Positions 13,290 through 26,654 of a stretch of 64,000 bases of DNA are shown here, piece after piece. The stretch comes from Marthasterias glacialis. Lineage: Eukaryota > Echinodermata > Asteroidea > Forcipulatida > Asteriidae. Each line of letters begins with the position of its first letter. Positions within the stretch are counted from its first letter, which is position 1. The DNA lies in assembly GCA_911728455.2 (NCBI GenBank), contig OU452233.1, positions 19,618,426 to 19,682,425 on the forward strand. Reading direction: 5' to 3'. Both the position numbers and the translations under genes were made by a program. Below the pieces are notes generated by a model. The model was not told where the DNA came from, did not search any database, and worked only from the letters and a program-made list of their open reading frames with translations.

Positions 13290-13652
13290 TAGGTACCATG
13301 CAATTCACCACCTGTTTAATTTCTCAACATCATCACATTTGCAAGCCCCCTTGCAGATTTTTTTCATGATGTTGCTCCAGATATATTCAATGAAGCATGA
13401 ACTGTAGTAAACCCAAGTAACCAATCTCATTGAAGGAGTAACTATTGTGGTTTGAGATGAATAAATTGAAATTATCAAAATGCCCAAGGCAAACAGGAAA
13501 ACATCAATGTTTATTGCAGATGTTGCTTGTATCCATACCTGTAGTAAGAATTCATACATGTGTGCTATGACCATTAACCCAGTGTACAATCGTCTTCTGT
13601 ACCCTCATTTACCCTGAAATCTGCTTGGAATCTGGGATATCAGATCATGATC

Positions 13653-13668
13653 ACTGATCATGATCAGT
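13653..13668. repeat. 16-bp perfect palindrome
   Basis: ACTGATCATGATCAGT is a perfect inverted repeat, directly preceded by a related AGATCATGATC (13642-13652). It may be a dimeric transcription-factor site or chance in AT-rich DNA. Confidence 0.9.
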
Positions 13669-15497
13669 TTCTTCTTTGTAAAGCAAATTTGTTGAATAAT
13701 TTTATTGTTCATTTTTTGAAAAACACATCCTTTCTGTTTGATAGAAAAAATATCATTTTTTTGTGGAGTATTTTGGTTTGTGATTATTGATTCAAGTGAG
13801 ATTGTTCACTTTCAGTGACTTCTTGATAAACAGTCAATAACAAAGTTATAATTGGATTAATTTCAGCTTCAACAAATGTATAAGTGTATCATCAATATTT
13901 GACTGTTTGTCTTATCAGTGTTCGTTTAAACTTTTGTTTAATACATGTACTTTGACACCAAAGTGTCTTTATTGTGACTTTGTGCAATCCAGCACAATGC
14001 CTCAAGAGTTACTTGAGCTATTGTTGTTAGCTGTAAAAGTGTTATTTATTTATTATTAGACACAGTCATAACCCAACCAAAGCATCAAGTTGGAATTGTA
14101 CCTCCATGGTTGGACCATGGTTGGATCATGTCTTAGCATAGAGGTTTACCTTTGTAATGCAAGTAGTAAGGAAAGTCTATTAACTCGCTGGATTTGTATT
14201 CATGTAATATCCAGACGTGTGTTGATTGGCCAAGGTTCATTTCATCATGTAAAAGGAACTGAGGGGCGTTAGTCTTATGCCTCTTTTCTAACTATTCATT
14301 TTAAGGTACAGGCAATGGTCGTTCTACTCATGTTTAATGGTAAACAACTATCAATAACTGAATTTACAAGGCAAATGTTATTGACGAACCGTTCACTATG
14401 TACAATGTACATCGAGCACCTTGGCGTGGATCTTTTATCTGAACTGGCAATGTCTTTCTGGTATTTAGCAAGATTTTCTTTCTGTATACAGCCCAAGGAT
14501 ATTTATAAAAAAAGAAATTATTGATAGAAATGACTTTAAAAGTTGGATTATGTAATTTTAAAAAGGTGTTGTTTTTTACCTCATGTTTTTGCATGAAAGG
14601 TGTGGAAAGGTGTTTTTGCATCTCGAATGCAGTAGCCTTTCTATTTTGCCTGCAGGAAGAAGAAAAAACCTGACTCTTTATTTTTCACTCTGGCTTAAAA
14701 TGCCAGAATCGATACACCTGTTATGAAGTACAGCCTCGTTCTTTCCCCTTTCAAGCAAGATTAAAATGTTACCAAAACACACTGGCCTGGTCTAGCAGTT
14801 GACAAAATTAATGTTGATCTTAAAGAGTCTGATTGTGAACGTTCTTAAAAGAGGATTCTATAGATTGAGCTCTGTCTGTTTATCACTTGATGTGACAGCA
14901 CTGAAAGAAAGAAAATAGATATCAGTGGATAGCTTTTTAAATGTCACTGGATCAGCTTTCAACTTGGTGGAAAGTTAAAGAAGTTGTACAGTTTTGTTGA
15001 TTACTGAAATATTAAACTGCAATTTATGTTGCAGATTCTTACTTGGTGTTAACTTAATGCTTGTAATGTCTCCCTTTAAATGCTAATGTTTAACCTCACT
15101 TAAACTCTAAGATACGGTGAGTTCTTCACCCCTAAAAAAGTAGGTAAAATTGTAATATTAAAGAAAAACATGTCTGTGGAAGTCATTGAATACAGGCAGG
15201 AAAACTTGTTTTAGGGCATCTCTATTGATGTTTCTGTTTTGGGGTGTCAAGTTTCCATCGGCTGCTATGCCTGATAGTCAGGATTGCTTTTGTCCTCGGG
15301 AAAAAGCAAATGTAGATTTGAAAAAAATACTTTGTTTAAAATTTGTTGGATTGTTTGAAGTAGAACAGCATCAGTTTTATAGTCCAAACTGCCTGAGGTG
15401 AGAACAAAGCTCTAACAGAAAAATATGCATAAAGTCGAGGGTAAGATTTCAGTTTCGTTAGTGATGGAAACGAGAAATAGCTTATTGACTTGAAAGC

Positions 15498-15510
15498 GTT
15501 TCATGGAAAC
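15498..15510. promoter_or_regulatory. RFX X-box-like inverted site
   Basis: GTTTCATGGAAAC is a near-palindrome of two RFX-type half sites (RYYNCC/ATGGYAAC-like). By-eye motif only. Confidence 0.2.
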
Positions 15511-15806
15511 GAAGAAGCTCTAGTACAATTGCTTGGCAGAGGACTAACACTAGAGATTTTTAGGAGCGTGTTACAGTAGCATGGAAGCTGTAACAATATC
15601 CTCTTGGACAGAATTTATTAGATTTATCTTGCTTTGACTAGATATATACCTTAGATCAAGACATTGCTCCGTGCTAGGATTGGCTGACATTCACAAAGTG
15701 TGCGCATGCACTTCTTGTTGAAGTGCAACTGATCAACTTTTTTTCCCAGAATATAAAGTGCCTCTACAACATTTCTCTGCACTAAATTCTCTACTTTTTA
15801 TTACAT

Positions 15807-15826
15807 ACATGTACATGTACATGTAG
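15807..15826. repeat. (TACATG)n short array
   Basis: Three overlapping copies of the ACATGTA palindrome in a row. It is one of the longer examples of a motif enriched across the window. Confidence 0.85.
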
Positions 15827-16249
15827 GGCCTCATCATTTGAAGAAACAAAATGTCGTTTGTGACAAATTATGTATGGTTGTCTCTTAGAATTTGGATAGA
15901 TACAATTTTGGATAGATAAGAATACAATTGTGTTTTTTGTAAGCTGAAGGGTCAGTAAGAAAAAAAACAACAGGAAGCTGGAGTTTCATAAATGAAACTT
16001 ATTAGAAAAATTAGACATAAAACCTGTTTGCGATAAAAAAGAAAGTTAAAAATACCTGCTTGTAAAAAGGTTTTTATTATTGAAACAACACCTCTTTTGG
16101 GCGCAAAATATTAGATACAAATAAAAAGCTTCACTGAATTTTTAATTTTGTTTATTTGAATTTGCTGTTTAGAATTCTAGGTTCAGAATTTGCATATTAT
16201 AAATTGTTTTATTAAATTTAAATTTTAATATTTAATTTTTACTCAGTTA

Positions 16250-16310
16250 TCGCATTCGGAATTCGCAGTGATATGCGCTATACAAATACATTTGATCATT
16301 ATTTAGAATT
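16250..16310 (+). repeat. Possible retroposon 3' tail
   Basis: The segment GATATGCGCTATACAAATA followed by AT-rich sequence resembles the 3' tails of LINE/SINE families seen in many aquatic animals, which end in GCGCTATA(C/T)AAATA. No body of the element could be recognised upstream. This is a resemblance from memory, not an alignment. Confidence 0.25.
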
Positions 16311-16456
16311 AAATAATTAATGCATTTTATACTTTTTCTAATGATATATATAAAAAAAAATGGACCGTCTTACTCAACGTTTGATTGAAGTATTATTTTA
16401 GAGCAATCACTGTATTTAAGATCTGAAAGGGCATTGAGTGTCAAGACTGTGTTGTA

Positions 16457-16477
16457 TACATGTACATGTACATGTAC
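16457..16477. repeat. (TACATG)n short array
   Basis: Three and a half tandem TACATG units, forming an extended palindrome. Confidence 0.9.
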
Positions 16478-16595
16478 AATGTACGTAGTCTTGGAATCAG
16501 TAGAGAAGTATTATATGATGTGATGTCAGTCCATTTTAATCAGTGTTACACTTAAACACGTACGGAACGGAAGGCAAGTGAGGCATACATCAGCA

Positions 16596-16625
16596 ATGAT
16601 GGCTAGTGACATGCAGGAATTACAG
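16596..16625 (+). CDS. DLG possible second alternative first exon
   Basis: Two adjacent in-frame ATGs (the second with A at -3 and G at +4) open ten codons, MMASDMQELQ, that end in CAG directly before a strong GTAAGC donor in phase 0. This could join the phase-0 acceptor at 36958 and would give a very short N-terminus, comparable in length to the ten-residue first exon of PSD-95 but without its palmitoylated cysteines. A frame this short before a GTAAG is expected by chance several times in 28 kb, so it is only a candidate. Confidence 0.2.
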
Positions 16626-18489
16626 GTAAGCTGATAATCTTGCTGTCCTAGTGATGATTTGGTCCGCCTAGTGTGTGTGGTGAGAAGAATCCATAAACGG
16701 ATTACACCATGCTTGTGTACAGGGACTTCTGAGCTGAAGGGCCCATGAATTGCTTTATGAGTTCAAGATTGTATTGGGCTGCTGGGTATGCAACCTGGGA
16801 AAGAACCTGCTTAGCAGAATGCATTAGCAAATGTAACGTATTTGGTGACTATTCCCAGCAAAATCTTGTTTAGCACAATAATCTTTGAATAATTTTTATC
16901 TTAAAAACTTATGATTGACCACTGGGAACATTTTAACGACTTGCCAAGTTTTTAAACATAAAAAAGTAAAAGTTGTTCATTACTGTATGATGTTTTTATT
17001 TTGACTATTTTTCTAAAGAACCAAGTGTAATTTTAAAAGGTTTGTGCTAGAAATTTCATGATTTTCATTGTAAACAGATTTACTTTCTGTAGTAGAAGTT
17101 TCTCTGTTGGTGTATTTTGAGATTACACGTTGCCCATGAGAATTCAGCTTTAGGCATGCATACTTTGCATATTATTCAATATTTTTTTACTCCTGGTGTA
17201 TGTAATATTTTTCCAAGCTGTTATTTAAATTTAGAAAGGCAATTTCTTTCTTATTTTCAGTTGTGAAAGCTTCTTGCTCTATGGTTTAAGATGTTATAAT
17301 CTAATAATTGTACAGTACAGTTATAAACGCCCATTGATGATCATAAGCTTTCCACCAGCTGTACTTGATAACAATGTGGCCATTGGGCCATGCAGCTGCA
17401 CCCAAAGAGGATAGTGCCAGGCTATGGGTACAATTACAGCCGTTCACTGAACAATTATAGAAGGTCTGTAGATAGATATAGACATGTACTGGTAAGCACT
17501 CATGTACATGTAGATGTGTATGTGTATATAGTGGATGTTGAAGGCTTACAATAGTCTGTGTTTCTATTGTTACAACCAGGGCAAAGGTATATTGTGTGAA
17601 CACATAGGGTTTGCCTATTGGTGATCAATGCAATAACCGTTGAAGTTACAAAATCATAACTGGGAGAAGTAGTGTGGATTTAGCCCCAGTGGTTTTTTGT
17701 CTTCAATAGGGGGTAAGAAAACACAGCACACAGAGGTCCATGGCCCTGGAAGAGAGCCCATAGACCAGGTAGGTTTACTTGAGGGGATTCAGTTGATTTA
17801 CAAAGCCATTTATAATGCTTGGAAATCACAAATTGTGCTAAGTGTATATGGTTAAGACTGGGTGGGTGCCAGTGTGTGTGTTGTGGATGCATAGCAGAAT
17901 GTGTGTGTGTGATTTGAGTGTGTTGGAAGGCCATTACTAATACAGGTATTGCATTATATTTTTGTGTGTGTATTGAATCTTGAAAATGTACAGATTAAAG
18001 TTGTAGCTTGACTGAGTATGTGGAATAGTCAACTTAGGACAAGTTTTATAAATTGAGAAACCATTGGTCTTATAAGTTATATGTGTGAGCATTTGGTAGG
18101 ATATTTACTAAAACTTAAACATGTGTAGTGATTTATAGAGGTTCCATGTGCACATTCTCATCAGTGCTGTAAAACCATTTTGTTGTACAGAGAGAGCTGA
18201 CCATGACAACTTCAGTATGATTTAGGTATGTTTGTCACATGCCATCATTGCTACTGGCTACCCATGTTTTGCCATTTTGGGAGTCAAATGGCTTGTAAAG
18301 ATGTGGTACAAGTCTAAAATACACACAGCATAATTTTTTAAAGAGGGGGAATCTGAATCATAAAATGGCAAAACCAAGATTTATCATGGGTGATGACGTC
18401 AGATAAATTGCATCAATTGGCCAAATCACTTTGTAGACATTTTGATTTAGTCTCATATAAAAAGAATTCTACTGAGGCTTAACAGTAAG

Positions 18490-19273
18490 AGACCGATAGC
18501 GCGACCAATGTTTACATGTCATCACGTGACCCATTGTGGGTACTACGTCATCTGAGCTGATGGCAAACTATGTGCAAATACATGCCGTGAACGACAGAGT
18601 CACACCAAAAGTTGCTTTTTTTTTGTAATAATTACACAGTTACAAAGCCATTTTATTAAAGTTGTATGTTGTGACATTGATATTAATCACATTACTGTTT
18701 CATAAACTACCAGTATTCTACTACAAAAGAGGTTTACTTTGAGTTATGCACTACCGGCGTCAGACGACTATGTAGTCACCCGCCAGTTATTTTGTTTGTA
18801 ATGTACTGTAGGCCTAAATCACTGTAAAAAGGGTTAAGAACGCTGGAAAAGGGAGCATTTATACTTAGCCTTGCGAAATTACAAAAAGGCAAAGGAATCA
18901 CACAGTTTTGGGAAGCAATTTCTTTGGATGATTGAGCTTAAAAACTTTGAAGTTCTTGTGTTGAAAAGTGTGTGATCGCGGTCGTCTTGCCTAAACGTTC
19001 CGTTGTGCACTAGTAGTACACATTGTGCACATTTATACGTTACTTGTACACTTTTCTGAATACCGTCCTTATTGGCTTTGTTCAGCCACTTGAAGTTCTC
19101 TGGTACAAACTCTGGAATATTTTTCACAGATTTCCAGAAAGAAAAGCCTCGATCGAATAAATAAATGCAACAATAATCATGTATCGTACCGCACTTTTCT
19201 ATGGAGGACGTCAAGTTTGTTTACATTTAATTACCCACAATAGGTCACGTGACGCAGGTTGCGCGATCGGTCT
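18490..19273. mobile_element. Non-autonomous TIR DNA transposon, copy 2
   Basis: This is the second, 784-base copy of the element at 12241-12998, in the same orientation 6.2 kb away. Its ends are better matched: the left starts AGACCGATAGCGCGACC, and the reverse complement of the right starts AGACCGATCGCGCAACC. Both carry CACGTGACCYATTGTGGGTA. A minus-strand frame (19214 down to 18879, 111 codons, no ATG start) is open here but is closed by a stop after about 55 codons in copy 1. The shared part differs mostly at amino-acid-changing sites, so it is not an active transposase gene. Confidence 0.87.
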
Positions 19274-21595
19274 ATATTGTCACAATTAAACAAGGACAAG
19301 TTTGACCATAGGAGGTCGCCATGTCAAAGATGTCACTTGGGAATAATGTTACATTTATTAATATCAAACATGCAGATTTCCAGACCAAGTTACAGTACAT
19401 TTAGTATCATACACGCTTACATTCTCATTGCATTATGGGTGTATTTTGCTAACAACTCTGCATGCATGTGCCATAAATGACAAGGAGGACTAGGGTAGAA
19501 TATGGATGCAGATCAGCCTAAATTTGCATCCCATGTCAAAGACTTCATGCCTTAAAGCAGATTTACACCTTGGATTACATTTATGCAAATTTATCTGTGC
19601 ATGCACACCTATTCTTGAATTAGAATCAAGACTCTATTCTATAAGAAACTTCATTTACCTGTAACATGGCAATATCAGTATAATGATAGTCAAGCTAGAA
19701 GTGTTAATCCAACTGTTTGAAGGTAACAATATCTTGCAGTTTAACATGTCAAAATGTTGGAATACGCTCACAATATGCACAGTCCATTGAGGTACTCTGT
19801 TACTGGAATGGACTATGGATTTGGTTAGTAGTTAATTCTCATGAAGCCACCATGTGGTAATGTTCCCTGCAATGGCAATGGTTAACCACTTAATGCCAGA
19901 TGATTTCAAAGACACCCAAACGGAAGGCATGTAAACACGTACCAAAGTGGTCATGTGTAAGGATTGGCATGACAACACACCCTCAACGGACATGTTACTT
20001 GTCACTTAGTACCAGAATCAGGCTACTAGCCAACTTGCCATAGGCCTATAATGTGTAGCCTACTGTGTGTAACCAGCGTTCCTCACCCAATTTTGCATAG
20101 TGCGTTAATTATTTGAAGCAAAACATTGTTTAAAAAACCCAACTGATCCTGAACGAACAATGGATCTGGTGACCTTCATTGGATTTTTTTCTTGGCAGAA
20201 TAATTCCTTATTAATGTTTGACAGAATTACATTTTCATTCCAGTCAGTTGACTCATTCATAAACCTGAACTTTTACATATATAATGGTCATTGATGTACA
20301 TGTACCCACTCATAAATGCGAATGAGTTCACTTGCTGGTTTTTTAGCCTAACTATTTAATATTGTTTAAATCCACTGTCAGTGCTGTGGTGAAGTCATTT
20401 AATGAGTATTATCATTGGCATTCAAATCAGTACAGATCAAATCCCATGGGTATTTCAGTTTTCATTTAATACATTTTTATTGAGGCCATCAACTACACTT
20501 TGGTTAATAAAACATGACCATTTGATGCGGTTGGACGGTTATTATGATAAACATAAAGCACGGTCACTCTAAAGGGTTAAGACACTTCTTCATTTTGCAC
20601 TGAGAGATAATGTGACGAATAGAATATTCATGATGGTGCAGTGTTCCGGGAGAAAGTTGGGAGCATTTCTGATCAGTCCGCCTTACCGAGGCACCCGTCC
20701 CAAGACTCTTACACATATATGTGACTATTTCTGATGGAGGTTTGATCAAATTGCTGTCAATGTTAGTGTCAACAGAACCGTTGAGCATTACAACCAGCCT
20801 TACATCTTTATCTACACACATCTCACACTACGCAGAATAAATGGTAAAATCACAGCCACTTGACAGCAAGTGGGAGTTTGACCATGGGTATCTGACACTT
20901 AAATGCAATGTAAATGTTATTCCACGTGCGCTGTGAGGACAACAGTATTTTCTGACAATCTTGTAGTCATCACTGATCAGGCATTGAGACAAGGGATTGG
21001 CAAGCATCACTTGTTTGGGATTTCTTTCTCTTTAAAAAGACATCCCCCATTGAATTACTATGGTAAAGAAGATGAAGACCAGTGGGAGATGGTCTTGCAT
21101 GTGCTGCATCTCAAAAGTAAGTGAATAATTTAACAATTCATTATTATTAAATGGTGTTTTTCTATCCACTCCAAGTATGTGTTGCAAGGCCGATAGTACT
21201 TGAGCATCGGCCAATGTGTATTTTGCAAAGGCCAAAAATTGCGCTAATTATAATTTCTTCACTGGAGTGAATAAATTGTTTGAAGAATAATGGTCCATTT
21301 AGTTATCTGCATGCATGTATGCTTATGGTTGAAACCTCCCAAGAATAGACATGAGTGAAAACAGTTTGCATGTCAGTTCATATAAAAAATGTTAATATTG
21401 ATATTAATTATATTTGTTGGGGCACTAGGCAATATAATGTGAACTTACATGGCACTTTGATTTGTTGCCAGTCTTTGCTAAGCAGGTAGTTTGTGTGCTT
21501 AGCAAATCACGATTGTATAAAATTGGGCAATGTTTGGCTTGGAATCTTAGGTTGTTGGAGAATTTTTGAAGCTAATATGTAGTTGCTTTATGATT

Positions 21596-21606
21596 CCCCC
21601 CCCCCC
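21596..21606. repeat. Poly-C run (11)
   Basis: Uninterrupted C11 tract in intron 1. Confidence 0.9.
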
Positions 21607-24315
21607 GAGATCTGAAAAGCACCCTTTATTATTTTACAGACATTGTACAAATGGAGATAGATCAAGGGTTGTGATACATGCAGTAAACTTCTGTTTCTTC
21701 TATCTAAATACATCTTGCACTGTTGACTTTAGAGATAAAATGCCTAGTAATTTACCAGGTCTTAGTGTGCATTTAAATTGTATTTATTCAGGGCCAAAGT
21801 CCAAGTAAACATTGCGTATTTAAGTCAAGATGTATTATCAAAAGTTTCGGACGAATTATGTAAATTTGTTTTTGAGAACAATCAAGAACAATTTTGCGTT
21901 TTCTTCTGTGTAATTTAAAAATAATGTAAGACGGCTATCATTTTACATACTTATCAGTGGCACATTTAAATTTATGAAGATGACTGTCAAAAGTCAACCT
22001 TAAGATCGTCTAAAACCCTCCTGTTTGTGGAATGCATCGAAATTTGAAAATGTATAAATGTAAGGCCTTACATGTACATGTACTTGGAAAGTTAAGACAT
22101 TCTGTAAGAAATGGCCAGCATTATTGTGAGATTGAGACTGATGTAACGATTACTTCATGGGGTATTGCTCTAGATTGCAAACTGTGCCAATTCTTATTTA
22201 ATATTTTAACATTGAGTCCATTATTTGTGAAAATTAATACAGGTAACTTAACTGTGATCAGTTCTATGGGGATTTTTTTATTGGCATTGCATCACCCCCC
22301 AAAAATGAAGTGAGACCTCTGTTGACCAATTTTGTTTAGGGTTTAATCTATAATGAAACCTAAACTTCGTATGTTTGTGTGCCTATACCCACAGGTCATT
22401 GTGGTTGTAGGTAGGCCTACTCATTTGAGGTGACAAGACTGTTGGTACACTACCTGTGTAATACGGTACACATACATTATGATCATCATACACAGCATAG
22501 GTACTTTTTTGCTAGTTTCTCTTATCAATTTTCCTTGATAAACACAGGCATGGGAATTCTCAGGATTTTTCCTGATTTTAGGATTTTCTCAAAATCTCTT
22601 TGAGTTGAGCCTCAACTTTTAAGTAGTAAAGGAGTCACCAGAAGGAGAAAGAAACAATCCACATTGTGTCTGAACCTGTAGTTTTTTATTTCTGGTGATG
22701 CACTGAGTCTGTAAATCTCCTGAGTTGCCTGGGAGGTTCTTGGTCGAGGAAAAAGGACCTGCAATTACAAGCCATTGTTTCAGAAATTCTCACAATTATC
22801 AAATCTTATCCCTGTAAATGTAGCAGCTTCAATTCTAATGACTAATGTGACAAATTGGATGAGTGAGGTTTCATGCATTGACTCAATTATCCTGGATAAA
22901 TCTATGGTAGCATTCTTCAAACCATGCATCAGGTAGTTTCAATAGACCCTTGATAGATGTGCTGGTAGTCAGTGTTACAGTGGCAATTTGAATGGGTTAC
23001 TTTAGGCCGACTGCATTGAAGCTTGGAATTTGGTTGTTGGGTCATTCAGGTTTATTTGTGTGTAACTGTAGTCATTGTTGTGTTATCAGTGGATGTTCCC
23101 AGGCTAGCAAAGTGAAACATGAATGTCAAGAGTTGAAATATACATTGTGTGAAAGAATCAGGCATGACCTTGTGGAAACATGCACAGTATACTCGTCTTG
23201 AGAACACTTTTTGTGTACATGAATTTCCATTTGAAATAAGTGATTGAAAATGTTCACATTGATATATGAATAATTATATTCAAATTATTTGTAAATCAGT
23301 CATCCGTCTCTTTGATTACTGAGAATAAAAAAGATCATTATCTTGATCAAACTCCACATAAAAATGCTCTGTTATTCACAATATTCATGATACTCTCTAT
23401 TTTGATACAAAATGTGCAACCATGTTCTCGATGATAAGGTTTGTAAGATAAATAGCATATCTTTTCAAAAAATCTGTTTTTTACTGACAGTCATTGACAG
23501 TCTTTGGTCAGTCACACTACAGTTGCCAAGGGCAACTTGGAAGCGCGCATACTGCCGGCATTTCCCCTACTATAAATCAATTATAGTGTAGAACAAATGT
23601 TGCGCTTCGGTGTTGACCATTTAATCACATCACCCGGTAAATCACCCACACCTCGTTATTAAATCCCAAGCTGGAACTGTCAGCATTAGAAATGTAAATT
23701 CACCCTATAGTTTAATGTACATAATTACAGCTTAGGGCAAGGATAGCTGATACATGATCATGCATGTACCTGTACAATGTTGTTGGTTAAAGTGCCACAA
23801 GTACTGATTGAAAAATGAAAGTTAAACCTTTTAAAATTTTATTAAATGTACACTACTCTGTTGAATTTGATTCCGTTTCAGAACATTAATACGAATTTCT
23901 TGTTGGTATTTAATACAAAGTTAAAACTTTATACATGTACATCATGTATAAAAATCACAATTGTAGATCTCTGAAATCTCTATAGCAATTGAAGCACTGT
24001 ATGTATGCATGGTGTTTAACTGAATTTGTGTTTCTTTTTTGTATTGGTCAGTCTTTCATTTGTTTTGATGATTATAATCGTTGTGTTGTTTTTGTCAAAA
24101 ATTATTTGTTTTTAACAGCGACTGACTTTGGCTCGAGCCTTGATTGATTAGGACTAACTTAAAAATGACAGCACAAAGAACTACATGTACATAAAACAGG
24201 ACTTCAGAACTAAAACAAACAAATCTTCATGTACGTTGTATAAACCATTTCTTTTTTGCACTATGCAAAAATTCCTTGAACAACTTTCTTTCATGAGCTC
24301 AACATCATTACATGT

Positions 24316-24333
24316 ATAGTGCCCTCTTGTGTT
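24316..24333 (-). promoter_or_regulatory. CTCF-like motif
   Basis: The minus strand reads ACACAAGAGGGCACTATA, matching the AGRGGGCRCTA part of the CTCF consensus well. By-eye match only. Confidence 0.25.
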
Positions 24334-26060
24334 GTACATGTAGACTATATTATGGAATAGAACTACAAGATATACAATCCACATTCACAGATGCCTCCTT
24401 CTTGACTCACCACCTTTCAGACTTCATTTGCATTTTCCAGTTAACCGCACAGTCATATCTTATCATCACCCTCTTCAATAATTCTCCTTTACACTCAGGG
24501 GAATTCTACAGATTCAATTATTCATATTGTGCCAACAGAAACACTCGTCGGCGGCAACCTAAGTACACAGAATTATCATTTTTGTTTTTGTTTGCATTGC
24601 AGTGAAATGTCACATGGGGAACCATGGGCCTTTTGAAGACCTGCAACTTATGCTTGAGTTCCTTTTTGTTTAAAGGGTTTCGTAATAGATTATTCTTTTA
24701 CTAACTTACAAACATAATGAACAGATGTCTTTTCATTGTCACATGAGTTGATTACTTGTAACAAATATGGCAGTGCTTTGTGCTTTATGTGCAAATGAAA
24801 AGATACATCATGAGAAAGTTGTAGATGCTCTTTTTTTCCAAACAGTACTGCTGGTTTCTTATTGGATATCTGTAGTGCAGGGAAAATACACAAATTATCC
24901 TTTTATAAGTCTTCGAGGCATAAGATGAAAGAACTACTAATTCGGGGAGTAATGATGGTAGTCATTTTATGTATTGTGGAGCAGCCATCTTGTGTTTTGT
25001 TTTCTTCTCTCATTCGAAAAATAGTCTGGACTCTTTCGGGTATGAGTTTACTGTACATGATTAAGGTTGCACTCACAGGAAACCTGACAAAAATGGTGAA
25101 ACTTTTATAGGGAGTAATTGAATTAAAGAACCAATGTTATTTAATTTAGAATCCATTTTTATTAACCTGCAAGAATTTGTGTCTATTTTTAGAATAGATG
25201 AGGAAATCATTGGATAAATGACAGAGATATTTGCTGTGAAGTTGAATGGACAGATCATCATTTTATGACCAAGTCATGTGCTTGGGTTGGACACATGTGA
25301 AATGGCTTTATCTATAGTGATGTTTGTATGCTGTAGTTCTTACTGGAACAAGAATTCAAGTGATATGGTAGGATGTGTCTCAAGAAGAACAAACTTGAAG
25401 TATATTAAATCCAGGATGCGTACACTGTAGGTTTAGAATTTGATTTATCTTGAAATCAATTTTTTAAGAAGACATCGATTGGCAAAATTGTTTGAAACAT
25501 GTACAGCGCATGAATAATTTACTTTGACACTAATTTAGTTGAATACATGTGAGCATGTTGTACCTTATGGACTTAAATGTATGCACTCACCGTATAAATG
25601 AAATGTTTGTCAACTTCAAATTTTAATAATTTATTCAATTTAAAAACACATTCTTTCCCAGTGAAATCCTACAGCTACATGTATTACTCTCTTGAGGTAT
25701 TCCTCATCTTCGAAAAGATGCTTTGTAAGACTAATAGACACTGTAATTTAACATGTCTAGGACTCTGAGTGAGAGATGTGCGTGTATGCATGTGTAATCC
25801 ATATCACTATCAGTGTGTGAGGTTGCACCACACATAAACAGCTCTACAACTGTTCAACCATCTTGTTTTCTTATATTCAAGTCAATACAACTAAACTGAG
25901 GCTGGAAGGGAAGAGTCTGGTCCATATTGTGTAGTGAGAAGCATATTTCATGATTGGTGTTGCATTCAGGAAACTAGACAACAATAGATTCAGACATTGG
26001 TGCTGCTGTCAATTTGTTTGTTCTCAGAGCAGTCAATGTGATCAGATTGAGTCTTGATGT

Positions 26061-26153
26061 TAAACTAGTTAAACTTAAACTAATTACACTTAAACTAGTT
26101 AAACTTAAAGTAGTTAAACTTAAACTAGTTATAGTTAAACTAGTTAAACTTAA
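26061..26153. repeat. 15-bp tandem array (AAACTAGTTAAACTT)
   Basis: About six degenerate copies of a 15-base unit containing the palindrome AACTAGTT. Variants include ACTAATTACAC, AGTAGTTAAAC and AGTTATAGTTA. The period of 15 keeps both strands open (LKLVK-type on plus, SLTSL-type on minus), but the composition is simple and nothing suggests translation. Confidence 0.9.
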
Positions 26154-26608
26154 CATTTGTGAATGTTTTTGTTGTAAAATAACCCAGGGCATAATTCATT
26201 GAAGAGTATGAGTGTTCATTATATACATGTGGGTATTGGCTGTTAATTATGACACATGATCTTGGTTGATATAATGTAAATTTAGGAAGGATCCTAGGTA
26301 GAGAGCTCATTTGCTATTTTAGGTATTTTTTAGAGCAAACATGTTTTTGAGTAACAGAAGTAGCTTCCTTATGTCCTGAGGTTACAGTTTAACAATTTAA
26401 TCCAATCAGTTTCATGATGCATGAGTAATTCAGTTACTTCTAGACCTTTGCACATCATGTATTATTTCATTGGTGTGTTCAGTATTGTTACATTATGTAC
26501 AACCAAAGTGCACCACCCCTCAACATGGTCTACATTGCATTGGTTCTACTGGATGGATGATGTTTTTATGCTTGGTTTATTAATGTGTACTAAATTCAAA
26601 GAGGGGTT

Positions 26609-26654
26609 CCCCCCCCCCCCAAAAAAAAATAAATAAATAAATAAATAAAAAATA
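26609..26654. repeat. C12-A9-(TAAA)n compound microsatellite
   Basis: A run of 12 C is followed by 9 A and then TAAA repeats. The abrupt C-to-A junction and the pure tracts are typical of slippage-prone compound microsatellites. Confidence 0.9.

Noticed and set aside
20564-21010. Two minus-strand frames of 60-85 codons
   Set aside because: Not recognised, without coherent splice sites, and no evidence of a nested gene.
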